NCBI GenBank assembly: GCA_028095005.1
Contig: CM051460.1
Span: 189,208,742-189,272,741, forward strand
Direction of reading: 5' to 3'
Origin: Rhynchospora pubera
Lineage: Eukaryota > Streptophyta > Magnoliopsida > Poales > Cyperaceae
Length of the DNA: 64,000 nucleotides
Shown: positions 37,477 through 47,445 of the stretch, one piece after another
Layout: each line of letters starts with the position of its first letter
How positions within the stretch are numbered: position 1 is the stretch's first letter
Notes under the pieces: model-generated
What the model saw: the letters and a program-made list of their open reading frames with translations, nothing else
Told to the model about the DNA's origin: nothing
Databases searched by the model: none
Made by a program: the position numbers and the translations under genes

Positions 37477-38162
37477 TATTTATTTTAGATCTATCGTTGA
37501 GCCAGTACCCAGCGCTTGTTTGTACTTTGTATGCCTGTCAATATACCACCATTTTAACATTTCCATTTCTGTTACTTCGAAATGTAACGTTAAACAAAAG
37601 AGGAAATTGATTCTATTTTTAGGAACGGAACGGAAACGTTAATGTATTTTGGAGACGAAACGTTAAATGAAACACAGAAATGCAACATTCTAATGGAAAA
37701 TTAAGAACGGAACGAAAATCTATTTCATTTACCAAAACGAAAAGAAAACGAAAGACTAATTTTGTTCCGTTATTGAAACGAAACATTAAACGGAACAGTC
37801 TTTTTCCGTTCCGTTTGGAACGTTTGACAGGTCTACTTGTTTGTTTTATTTGATTTAGTAAAGAAGGTTATACCAGTCTACTCTAAAATTGATCTAGGGG
37901 TGCTTTTGGACGCGAATTATCGTTGGGACCATTCTCCTAATGTTTCTTTTTTACAGTCTCTCTCCGCCTCTTTCTCTCACTCTCGCGAGCAGTTCGTTAA
38001 TTTATTTTTTTTACTATTTTGATTCTGATTTTATTTACTGAAATATTGTAACGTTAATCTGAGCGTTGTTATTGTGGTCTTCTGCTCGAATGTATGCTTT
38101 GGTGGCGCTCAGCGCTCTATATGTCAAATCAAAAGCGCTCACTTTCAAAGCACTACTGCAGT
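37477..38162. other. spacer
   Basis: It contains a cluster of degenerate aacggaac/cgttccg strings (37560-37830), probably a decayed repeat. No gene is recognised. Confidence 0.4.
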
Positions 38163-38171
38163 CAAATTGGA

Positions 38172-38363
38172 AAACTCAAATCAGGTGTCACGCGACACTT
38201 GGTGTAGCGCGGCATTCTGACCGTCTGATCAAGATCCAATGGACGAGGGAGCTCCGTGCATGTAACCTAGATTGATAGGTCCGTAAAAAATAAGCCGTCC
38301 GATCAAGATCAGACGGCTTTGGATGTGCTACACCAGGTGTCGCGCACTAGCTGAATCGGATTG
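38172..38363. mobile_element. Mutator-type MITE, conserved-centre family, copy 1
   Basis: It is flanked by perfect 9-bp copies of caaattgga (38163-38171, 38364-38372). The inverted ends contain tcaggtgtcacgcgacac and gtgtcgcgcactagctga. The centre 'ccgtgcatgtaacctagatt' followed by gataggtccg is nearly identical to that of the element at 53059-53238, while the inner arms differ. Confidence 0.82.
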
Positions 38364-38454
38364 CAAATTGGACCAGTACAACACACTATTACGCTTGGTG
38401 ACAGTTTGACAATTCTGGTAGATTTATTCTCAAATTTCTGAATGCTTTTCTTAT

Positions 38455-38605
38455 GGCTGTGTTTGGATTGGAGTGGGAAGAAGATAATAAAGAAAGAAGA
38501 GCCCAAATTTATTATTAAACAATTCAAACTCTTTACAAAATTACACACTTCTTAATACTTCTTCTCACTTCTTCCCTTCTTCCAACACCTCATCCAAACA
38601 GAGCC
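38455..38605. mobile_element. Tourist-like MITE, TSD tat
   Basis: Ends ggctgtgtttggat / atccaaacagagcc, the inverted family core 'caaactctttacaaaattac', and tat on both sides (38452-38454, 38606-38608). Confidence 0.85.
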
Positions 38606-39302
38606 TATAATAATAGTGGAGTTGTTACAAACAATAACCATACTGTGTGGCCTTTGAAAATTCCCCTAAAATATAAATGCTTTCTTCGGTTAGTTCTGAC
38701 TAACATAATCTTAATTAACTTATGATAATTTAGTTAAGAGAGGGCATTTTAGTCCAAATAAATGCCAATTTTGTCGTAAACGAGGAAACTGTTCAGCATT
38801 TGTTTATACATTGTCCTTATATTAATTCTTTTTTTATTAGCCTTAATATGTTCAATAATAAGGGCATAAATTTAAATTTTTTTAGCATTAATTGTTTATG
38901 GTCTTGCAATTTGAGAATAATATAAAGGAGAGAGCACCAAGTCTCTTCAATAATAACAGAAATTTTTTGGAGTACTAATGTATTTTAAGAAAATTCTCAA
39001 TGAAAAATTGACTTTTCAAAGTGGTGGCTAAGAAATTCTTCTACTTAAATTAAATTTGAGATGAATTTGATTAAGAAAATTTGATGTGATGTAATTGCAG
39101 GAGGTAGGGCAACCACTTTCTTCGTCTCATAAGGGTATATGCGTCAATAAAAAATTAGGAAAATGCTCCTCAATTCACGTCACGACGTCACGTGTACAAA
39201 GCACCCTCCCTCTTGATGGCCCACATCTTAGATCGCCTGACTGGTGAATTTTTACCGTATTTTGTAAATTACCATACTCTCACGTTCGTAAAACAAAAAA
39301 TA
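38606..39302. other. AT-rich spacer
   Basis: No gene is recognised up to the target duplication of the large Mutator-like element. Confidence 0.4.
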
Positions 39303-39574
39303 TATATATTAGGGTCATGCTACGGTGGACACCAAAATTTTTACAAAATATTCAGCGGTAAATCACAGCCGTATAAAATTAGAGGGTTAAAATCGGTATA
39401 TCCTACCTCTCTCTCCGTCTCTCCGTCTCTATCCGTCTCTGTCCGTTAAGCGCTTAGAAAAATAAAAAGACTATATCGAAAAAGATCGGCGCAAAATTGC
39501 TTTTGAAATTGGAATCAAAATTCATTTTTCCATACATTCTTCCTCCTCTCTTCCGAACAAAATCTGAAAATCTA

Positions 39575-39735
39575 AGGCGCCTGCTCTTCTCTTTCTCCTC
39601 TCCGCCTGCTCCTTCATTTTTTGGCTCGTCCTTCCCTTCCCCTCACCGCCTGCTCCTCTCTTCCTCCTCGTCGCTTGCTCCTTCAGGCTCGTCCTTCCTT
39701 TCCCCTCGCCGCCTGCTCTTCTCTTCCTCCTCGAG
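39575..39735 (+). repeat. CT-rich leader with about 2.5 copies of a ~65-bp repeat
   Basis: The strings 'cgcctgctc', 'ggctcgtccttcc' and 'tcttcctcctcg' recur in order. A splice-donor-like gaggtaga follows at 39732. It resembles a transcribed leader exon near the MULE end. Confidence 0.55.
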
Positions 39736-39984
39736 GTAGATCCAGGGTTTCCGATTAGAGTAATTTTTTTATTTAGCGATTTAGCGATTTCACTTGTTTC
39801 CGTTTAGAGTCACTTTATTTTGCGGAAAAATTTCTTAAGTGGCTGTGAACCATTATTTTTTATTTCCCCCTTCAAACAAAAAAAAAAAAGAAAGGAAATA
39901 AGATCAACTTGCAATAAAAATAAGTTTATATTGATCCAATTACTTGTAGTGAACATAATGGACTAGTTCACTGAAGTCTAACAA

Positions 39985-40288
39985 TTTTTCTAAACAGTGT
40001 GCACTGTCCGTACCAGTATTTGATGGTGTTATTATTAATTACGTTGACCCTATGCACGAAGAACTCTTGTTGAAGCATCTTTCTCTCATGAGTCCACAGT
40101 TCACCACTCGACATCACAATACCTTTTCCTCCAAATATTGATTTTCTAGCCTTTATAAATAACTCAGACCGGCCGAGCTCGAAAACAGTGCACTGGCTAA
40201 CAGCCTTCACTAAATCAGGCTCAGTTATGTGTAGAATTGGTGCGGGACCGATTGAGTATAGAAACAACTTTCCTGTTATGGATACATG
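39985..40288 (-). pseudogene. cytochrome P450 fragment (CYP714-like), inside the MULE
   Basis: The minus-strand translation includes LFLYSIGPAPILHITEPDLV and, further on, GKGIVMSSGELWTHERKMLQ then QEFF. This matches the region around helices A-C of plant P450s of the CYP72/CYP714 clan, including the W-x-x-x-R of helix C (here WTHER). Only about 85-90 residues of a roughly 520-residue enzyme are present. The I-helix, ExxR motif and haem-binding cysteine are absent, so there is no catalytic capacity. The flanks leave the reading frame without splice signals that I can confirm. The sequence is interpreted as a captured exon fragment. CYP714 assignment is from memory of family patterns and is less sure than P450. 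Confidence 0.78.
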
Positions 40289-40820
40289 CTAGTAAACACT
40301 GTAGTGCTGCCTTTTCACTGTTTCACTAATTTGATGAAGTCATGGCAATAGAGAGTGATTAGGTTTATTTACATTGTGTCTAGAAAAGAGGTACCAACAA
40401 GTACACCACTTCTGTATCAGAAAGAATCACCAGATAAACTCATGGTATGCTTCCTTATTACTTAAGTTATGAATATGTTCTCTATTTTTGTTTCAATTTC
40501 ATTTGAGTTGAGGAGAAATGATTGATATCTAACTGGATTGAATTTATGTCTACAATGGTTACCTTCTGATTAAAAAACGTTTCTTGTCATACGGATTATT
40601 TAGCTTTAAGAAATTAGTGATTGTTTTGCAAATCAAATATACTTGCTGTCTATTATTGTAAAGTCTATAACCTTTCTTGATTACTATAATAATCAATTCA
40701 TGTAGAGATATCTTTGTTTTCACTTTCTTGTCATGAACAAACATGTACAATACATAAATAAATTCAATGGTATAGCACCAAAACTGAAAGATAAAGGCAT
40801 TGAATCAATTTCTTTTTCAG

Positions 40821-40993
40821 GACGTAGCGTCGTTGAAGGAGCATGACTCCATCATCAACATGACTTTCTCAAGTGAGAATGAAGCTTTTGTGTTTTTCAA
40901 TGATTATGCCAAGAAAAAAGAGTTTACCGTGAGGAAGAGTATCATTAAGAGAGATAAAACAAATGTGGCCATCAAATTTCTAGTGCTGTAATC
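40821..40993 (+). pseudogene. FAR1-type DNA-binding domain fragment, inside the MULE
   Basis: After a splice-acceptor-like ttctttttcag the frame reads MTFSSENEAFVFFNDYAKKK then EFTVRKS. This is the start of the FAR1/FHY3-type zinc-finger domain: the F-x-x-E-x-E-A-x-x-F-x-x-Y-A pattern followed by F-x-V-R-K. The frame stops after VAIKFLVL, before the cysteine and histidine ligands. FAR1 proteins derive from MULE transposases, so this is either a relic of the element's own transposase or a piece of a captured FAR1-related gene. No MULE catalytic domain follows. Confidence 0.7.
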
Positions 40994-42289
40994 AGTGCTC
41001 ATGTGGATAATTTAATCTAGAATTTTATTGTTGTTATGCTTGTCATATGTTCTTTCTCAGCTGGTACGTTGCTTTTTTTTTTCTCAAGAACTATATCATA
41101 AATTGAAAATGGAAAGCTCAAATTTCAGCACTGTCAGTGACCTGGCAGCTTTCAATTGCAGTTACAAAGTTATATGAAGCATCTTTCCTGGCCAGATGGG
41201 GATGCAACAGCTGGTAGATGAAGGAAGTCAAGTCTTTAGATGTGATTAGGGGTGTTTTAGCAATTTTTAATGGGTGATTTTACAAGCACTGTCTTATTAC
41301 ATTTTGTTTGTAATAATAAAAACTGGTGGGGATCTTTTCGTAATAATGTTTGCTTTCTAATGAGCTGGTAAGATACTGGGGAGCTAATAGGGTGTATATT
41401 GTGTGATGTGCTTTATGTGCTTCTACTGTATGAAGCTTTAGGTGGATAGAAGTAGTGCACTGGTACAGATGTCCTACCAGTGTAGTTTGTCTTTGTTTGG
41501 TTGCTTCACTAGTACGGATATGGCACTGGTATGGATGTGGTACCAGTGCAGTTTGTGTTCAAATAGGCACTTGGTGGATCGGCATTAATCTTCGTGCTAT
41601 AAATATTTCTAGCTAGTTTATACACGATAATATATTTGGGGTAAATCTCTTATATTATGCATGCTAGTTTTATTCTTGTTATTTTATACAAGTATGCAAA
41701 TATCTGTTTCTAGTTTTGTATTGTAGAGAGGTTTTCTGGTGTTAAACTGATGGTATTAGATCTTTTGCACTATCCTAAAATTTATGATGTCGAAAGCAAT
41801 TAAAGGGCTATTAATTCATGCAATCTAGCCTAGAGACAAAGATACGGTAAGAAAAGATCAAGGAATTTTGTAAATAGAAAGTTATCTAGACTATTGATTT
41901 GGATCTAATATTCCAAATTCAATTTATATCTTTTCATTTTCAATTTGTTTCCAATTTCCGTATATCTGTATTCAAAGAGCATCCCGTACTAATCAAATCA
42001 AATTGCAATCAAAGACTTGTTTACCATCTATATTTAGGAAATTTCATATGTATCACACGTGCAAATAAAAAAAATGTTTACCATCTTATTTAAAAAAAAA
42101 ACAAGGGATAACATGTACCAACGTATTTAATAGGTTATGAAAATCAAAATCATATTTCATATTTTAATGTGCATGATTTATAAAATATTATTTTATTCCA
42201 CGTGTAATTGTAAATTCTTTTGACGATGTTAAAATTACCAAGTTAATAATTGTCAATACCAAATCAAATATATGCAGTTGATATTATTC
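40994..42289. other. MULE interior, unassigned
   Basis: No coding region is recognised. It includes two hairpins with stems gcactggta/taccagtg at 41457-41483 and 41523-41549. The same stem occurs in the LINE tail at 34949-34978. Confidence 0.45.
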
Positions 42290-44756
42290 ATGTTTTAAAA
42301 GTTTAATACTTTAATTTCGAATGGACTTTTATATTTTTAAATAAAAAATGAAAAAATTCATCTTTTTAACAAAATGACAAAGTGAATTTAGCTGGTCTAT
42401 TCTTCCGTGTTATAAAAGGTTAATGCTTTTAATTTCAAATGGATTTCTCATTTTCTTTTTTTTTAAATAAAAAATGAAAAAAAATTCATCTGGACTGTTC
42501 ATTTTTTAAATGATAAAGTGAGTTTAGCTAGTCTGTTCTTCCATTTATAAAAGTCTAATGCTTTAATTTCAAATGGATTTTAAATTTTCTTATTTTTTAA
42601 ATAAAAAACGAAAGAAATCCATATGGACTCTTCACCTTTTTTTTAACCAAATGACAAAGAGAGTTCACCTAGTTTGTTCGTCAAATGGATTTTTTATTTT
42701 CTTTTTTAAATAAAATACGAAAAAAATCAACATGGACTGCTCATTTCTTTTTTGAATGAAATGACAAAGTGAGTTCAGTTGGTTTGTTCTTAAATGCAAT
42801 AAAAGTCAAATGCTTTAATTTCAAATGGATTTTATATTTTTTTTAAATAAAAAAATCCATATGGACTACTCATTTCATTTTTTTTTAAAAAACCAAATAA
42901 AAAAAAAGAATTCTTATGGATTATTCATTTCTTTTTTTTTAACGAAAACAAAATGACATAGCGAGTTCAACTAGTCTGTTAGTTCAAGTTTAAAAGTCGA
43001 ATGCTTTAATTTCAAATGAATTTTCTTTTTTCTTTTTTTTAAATAAAAAACGGAAAGAATTCTTATGGATTATTCATTTCTTTTTTTTTAACGAAAACAA
43101 AATGACATAACGAGTTCAGCTAGTCTGTTAGTTCATGTTTAAAAGTCAAATGCTTTAATTTCAAATGAATTTTCTTTTTTCTTTTTTTTAAATAAAAAAC
43201 GAAAATAATTTTTTTTGGATTATTCATTTCTTATTTTTTTTAACGAAAACAAAATGACATAGCGAGTTCAGCTAGTCTGTTCGTTCATGTTTAAAAGTCG
43301 AATGCTTTAATTTCAAATGAATTTTCTTTTTTCTTTTTTTTAAATAAAGAACGAAAAGAATTCTTATGGATTATTCATTTGTTTTTTTTAACGAAAACGA
43401 AATGACAGAGCGAGTTCAGCTAGTCTTTTCGTTCATGTTTAAAAGTCGAATGCTTTAATTTCAAATGAATTTTCTTTTTTCTTTTTTTTTAAATAAAAAA
43501 GAAAAGAATTCATATGGATTATTCATTTCTTTTTAAAAAGAAACGAAATGACAGAGCGAGTTCAGCTAGTCTTTTCGTTCATGCTTAAAAGTCGAATGCT
43601 TTAATTTCAAATGAATTATCTTTTTTCTTTTTTTTTAAATAAAAAAACAAAAAGAATTCTTATGGATTATTCATTTCTTTTTTTTAACGAAAACAAAATG
43701 ACATAGCGAGTTCAGTTAGTCTGTTAGTTCAAGTTTAAAAGTCGAATGCTTTAATTTTAAATGAATTTTCTTTTTTTTTAAAAAAAATATAAAACGAAAA
43801 GAATTCTTATGGATTATTCATTTCTTTTTTTTTTAACGAAAACAAAATGACATAACGAGTTCAGCTAGTCTGTTAGTTCATGTTTAAAAGTCGAATGCTT
43901 TAATTTCAAATGAATTTTCTTTTTTCTTTTTTTTTTAATAAAAAACGAAAAGAATTCTTATGGATTATTCATTTCTTATTTTTTTTAACGAAAACAAAAT
44001 GACATAGCGAGTTCAGCTAGTCTGTTCGTTCATGTTTAAAAGTCGAATGCTTTAATTTCAAATGAATTTTCTTTTTTCTTTTTTTTTGAAATAAAAAACG
44101 AAAAGAATTCTTATGGATTATTCATTCCTTTTTTTTTAACGAAAACAAAATGACATAATGAGTTCAGCTAGTCTGTTAGTTCAAGTTTAAAAGTCGAATG
44201 CTTTAATTTCAAATGGATTTTCTTTTTTTTTTAAAAATAAAAAACGAAATGAATTCTTATGGATTATTCATTTCTTTTTTTTTTAACGAAAACAAAATGA
44301 CATAACGAGTTCAGCTAGTCTGTTCGTTCATGTTTAAAAGTCGAATGCTTTAATTTCCAATGAATTTTCTTTTTTCTTTTTTTTAAATAAAAAACGAAAA
44401 GAATTCTTATGGATTATTCATTTCTTTTTTTTAACGAAAACAAAATGACATAGCGAGTTCAGCTAGTCTGTTCGTTCATGTTTAAAAGTCGAATGCTTTA
44501 ATTTCCAATGAATTTTCTTTTTTCTTTTTTTTAAATAAAAAACGAAAAGAATTCTTATGGATTATTCATTTCTTTTTTTTTAACGAAAACAAAATGACAT
44601 AGCGAGTTCAGCTAGTCTGTTCGTTCATGTTTAAAAGTCGAATGCTTTAATTTCAAATGAATTTTCTTTTTTCTTTTTTTAAATAAAAAACGAAAAGAAT
44701 TCTTATGGATTATTCATTTGTTTTTTTTAACGAAAACAAAATGACATAGCGAGTTT
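42290..44756 (+). repeat. ~149-bp tandem repeat array (about 16 units)
   Basis: Each unit contains 'aaaagtcgaatgctttaatt', a T-rich tract, 'aaataaaaaacgaaaagaat', 'cttatggattattcatttc', another T tract, 'aacgaaaacaaaatgacata' and 'gcgagttcagctagtctgtt'. The distances between successive cgag positions from 43111 onward are 152, 148, 146, 150, 149, 152, 151, 147, 148, 149 and 147 bp. Units from about 43000 onward are nearly identical. Those at 42290-42960 are shorter, irregular and diverged. Length differences lie mostly in the A/T tracts. There is no coding. Confidence 0.92.
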
Positions 44757-45309
44757 ATATCTTTCCATATGCAATTCTAAATTCCCACAACTTTCTCCTA
44801 TTAAGCTTTTCTCAGGCTCAGAGGGGTCCACATTGTCTTCTCTTGACCGAACCTGCCAAAAAAAACCATCAATTTACAATGTCATGACAAACTAGAATTC
44901 GACCCAACGATTAATACAATGGCTTTGATTCACAACTTGCGTAGTAAAATGTGTAGCTCTAAAGCAAGACAACTTAATAACAATGAACCCATAGATTAAA
45001 GGCTACATAGTATTTCAAAATAAGAAACTTGGAATGCCACATTGAATCTCCTAAGATTTGAAAAATCAGATCTACGATTTTACACTAAATTTAAACAATT
45101 TTTCGTGTCGAAACGTCCATGCATTTTTTTTTGATGAACCAATACAAAGTTGCCTCCTAATAACAAAGAAAAAAGACTGCCTGGTGCCTGAATAGCAAAG
45201 CTACATCCTAACTACTAATACAAGAAAATTAAAGAAAAGAGGAAAAGTAATAAACCCGACACCAAACAAAGTTCAGATCCTAAAGAAAATAAAAACAGTT
45301 ACAAACTCA
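44757..45309. other. MULE interior between the array and the carboxylesterase fragment
   Basis: No gene is recognised. A (cac)n run near 45312-45328 belongs to the extension of the carboxylesterase frame. Confidence 0.4.
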
Positions 45310-45975
45310 ACCACCACCACCACCACCAAAGTCAGTGCAAACTCAACCGGCTCCAATGGCGGGATGTCTGGCCCGAATGGATTTGCAAAAGGGTGGTCAA
45401 AGTTCGCTCCAATGGGAAGCGAGAGACGCCAGTACCTGTTGCCACAATTTTACCAACAATGATCTTAGACTTAGAGTACAGTACTATAAGCTTTTCATGA
45501 TTGTTGACCATAGACCTAATTACCAGAATTGCTTCTGGTTCGATTTATAATTTTGCATACATTAAGCAATTATATGAAAAATTACATTTTCCTCTTATCC
45601 CTAGTTGGACAATCCATACAAGCGGATTTACTTCGGTACCCTCTATTTAAAGCATACTTTAGAACATCTACAAATTACTAACATGTGTAACTGTTTACCA
45701 ATTTTGTATCTGGATTTGATCACAATCAATCTAGAACCAAATAATTTCTGCTTGTAATTAAACATCACCTGTCATTCAGCTCCAGGTTTAGAAATACCTC
45801 CTTTGGACACTCAGCCTCAGACCTCGTCCTCTCGACTCCACCAAAGAATGGCATGAGTTGGACATAGCCCTTGATTTGGACCAGCTCAAGCGCAGCCGAG
45901 CCGTCGTCATGGACTGCCACGGGGAAGCTCAGGTTTTCTGACCAGATGACGGTGCTGTCGCCAGTGTAATTAGGA
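45310..45975 (-). pseudogene. carboxylesterase (CXE15/GID1-like fold) 3'-half fragment with its intron, inside the MULE
   Basis: The upstream exon (about 45769-45975) encodes IKGYVQLMPFFGGVERTRSE and then FLNLELND. It is joined by a canonical intron (GT at 45768, AG at 45436; 45436-45768, 333 bp) to a second exon (about 45310-45435) encoding YWRLSLPIGANFDHPFANPF then GPDIPPLEP. These are hallmark stretches of plant class-I carboxylesterases after the catalytic-serine motif. The serine region at the start reads GDSTVIWSENL where GDSxGGN is expected, so the nucleophile neighbourhood is damaged. The N-terminal HGG motif and the C-terminal Asp and His are absent. The junction phase is kept (AG|G gives Arg), so this was captured as genomic DNA, not from mRNA. 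It is non-functional as an esterase. Confidence 0.8.
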
Positions 45976-46455
45976 TGTGACGGTCCATGTGTCATGAGAT
46001 TTAATCTGGGGTGGCAGTGCTTGATAACCCAAGAGCTAGAGTTTTAATTCTATGAAAAGAAGAAAAAAAAAGGAAAAAGTTGGAGTCTGACATGGAATAG
46101 TAATAGGTAGTGTATTACATCACAGTTAACTACATGGTTCAAACGACCAAAATTAACAAAAAAATAACGATCCAAGCAGTATAGTAACAAAGTATTAATC
46201 TAATATTAATCTGAAATTAACCACAACTCAACTAAAAATTGTGCAGAGCTTCTAGCAATTAAGAAGAAATTAACTCAAAATTAACCAGATTGAGGCCAAA
46301 TTAGCTCTGTAGAAATTAACCAGATTGAGAAAAATAGAAAAATATTAGGGCTTTGTGTAATACTGAAAGCATGATTGTGATGGATTGATACACTGAATTG
46401 AAGAGAGACTAGATGGAAATACTGAAAAAGAGGCAGAATTGAAGAGAGGCCTCAC

Positions 46456-46696
46456 CTTTGCTATGTGCAATGGATCTGAGTAAGGGCTTTGGATGGCTGA
46501 GTCCGGTGCTGCTAGAGCCGCCGTAAAGACCAGATACGCCGAGGGTGGAAGAAGCGATTTTGGATCGTCGGAGGATCTCTTCTGGTTCTCCCACGGCTTT
46601 GAAACCCTCGTTTATTTTTTCTCTCACTTTCGATCTCTCTCTTCCTCTGGCAGCGGCTAGGTGGAGAAGCATTTTTGGAGCGGTTAGATGAGACAT
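46456..46696 (-). other. first-exon-like frame near the right MULE end, unrecognised
   Basis: It starts with an ATG at 46696 and stays open for 80 codons to a good donor (AAAG|GTGAGG at 46456). The predicted sequence is basic then Ser/Gly-rich and includes EKINEGFKAVGEPEEILRRS. Codon usage and GC content are higher than in the surroundings. I do not recognise the family. It could be a captured first exon from which minus-strand transcripts run towards the carboxylesterase piece. Confidence 0.4.
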
Positions 46697-46954
46697 GAGA
46701 TCGCCAGCTACTTTTTTTAGGAAGAAGGGTTTTTGGAGAGAAGAGGAAGCTTCAAAAAAAAAAAAAAAGAGTCGGAGGATACTACGATCATCGCCAGCTG
46801 TTCCACATAATGGACAATTTTACCCTTTCGCCAAAACATTTCAGTTTAATTTAACGGAGACGTATAACATCGGAACTGATTTAGAGCCGTCGGATCTGCT
46901 AATAATTGACGGTCAGTAATTTTGGTGTCCACATTAGAATTTCCCTATATATTA

Positions 46955-47288
46955 ATATTTGTTAAACCGCCTCTAAAGCAAAGTAAGCTCGGTTGAGAAC
47001 AATAGGTATTAATATTACACACAGACAATAATACATTGCAGTTATTAACTCAATCATTGATAAATTCCCTTTCGAGGTTTAACCAGTTTACCTCATTATT
47101 TCTAATATTAAAGTTAGTTGGCATGACCAAATTTGCTTGCACGATATATAGATGATTTGACACGGTGAAGTTTGCATATTCCAGACCAAAAAAAAAAAGA
47201 AAGGTGAAGATGCATTTACCATCAATAATACCGATAAACAAATCGGTTGAAGTACAAAATTTTTCTATTCTGAATCTGATGAATCATG
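46955..47288. other. spacer
   Basis: Nothing is recognised between the MULE and the MITE at 47289. Confidence 0.4.
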
Positions 47289-47445
47289 GGTATGTTTGGA
47301 TTGTTGAAAGAAAGAAGAAGAAGAAGGAAGAAGAAGAAAAAAAATTATAAACAATCCAAACTCTTCACAAAGTTACACACTTCCCAATATTTCTTCCCAC
47401 TTCTTTCCTTCTTCCCTTCTTCTCACACCTATCCAAACGGAGCCC
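47289..47445. mobile_element. Tourist-like MITE inserted in the 3' end of a RING gene
   Basis: The right end atccaaacggagccc is intact. The left end ggtatgtttggat is slightly changed. The inverted core 'caaactcttcacaaagttac' is present. The sequence atg lies on both sides (47286-47288, 47446-47448). Its last 17 bases form the end of the coding region 47429-47851. Confidence 0.82.

Larger units (their letters stand above)
39312..46945. mobile_element. 7.6-kb Mutator-like element carrying host gene fragments (Pack-MULE type)
   Basis: The ends match as inverted repeats at 23 of 28 positions. The left end reads gggtcatgctacggtgg followed by acaccaaaatt. The right end, in reverse complement, reads gggaaattctaatgtgg followed by the same acaccaaaatt. 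Both sides carry the 9-bp duplication tatatatta (39303-39311, 46946-46954), the Mutator length. Inside are a CT-rich leader with internal repeats, a CYP714-like P450 piece (-), a FAR1-like DNA-binding piece (+), an array of ~149-bp tandem repeats, a carboxylesterase piece with intron (-), and an unrecognised first-exon-like frame (-). No full transposase is visible. The FAR1-like piece could be what remains of one, since some MULE transposases carry this domain. Because the duplication is AT-rich, chance similarity is the main alternative, but the inverted ends argue against it. Confidence 0.8.

Noticed and set aside
42290..44756. A CRISPR-like repeat array
   Set aside because: The units are contiguous ~149-bp tandem repeats without unique spacers, in plant nuclear DNA. 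It is a satellite-type array.
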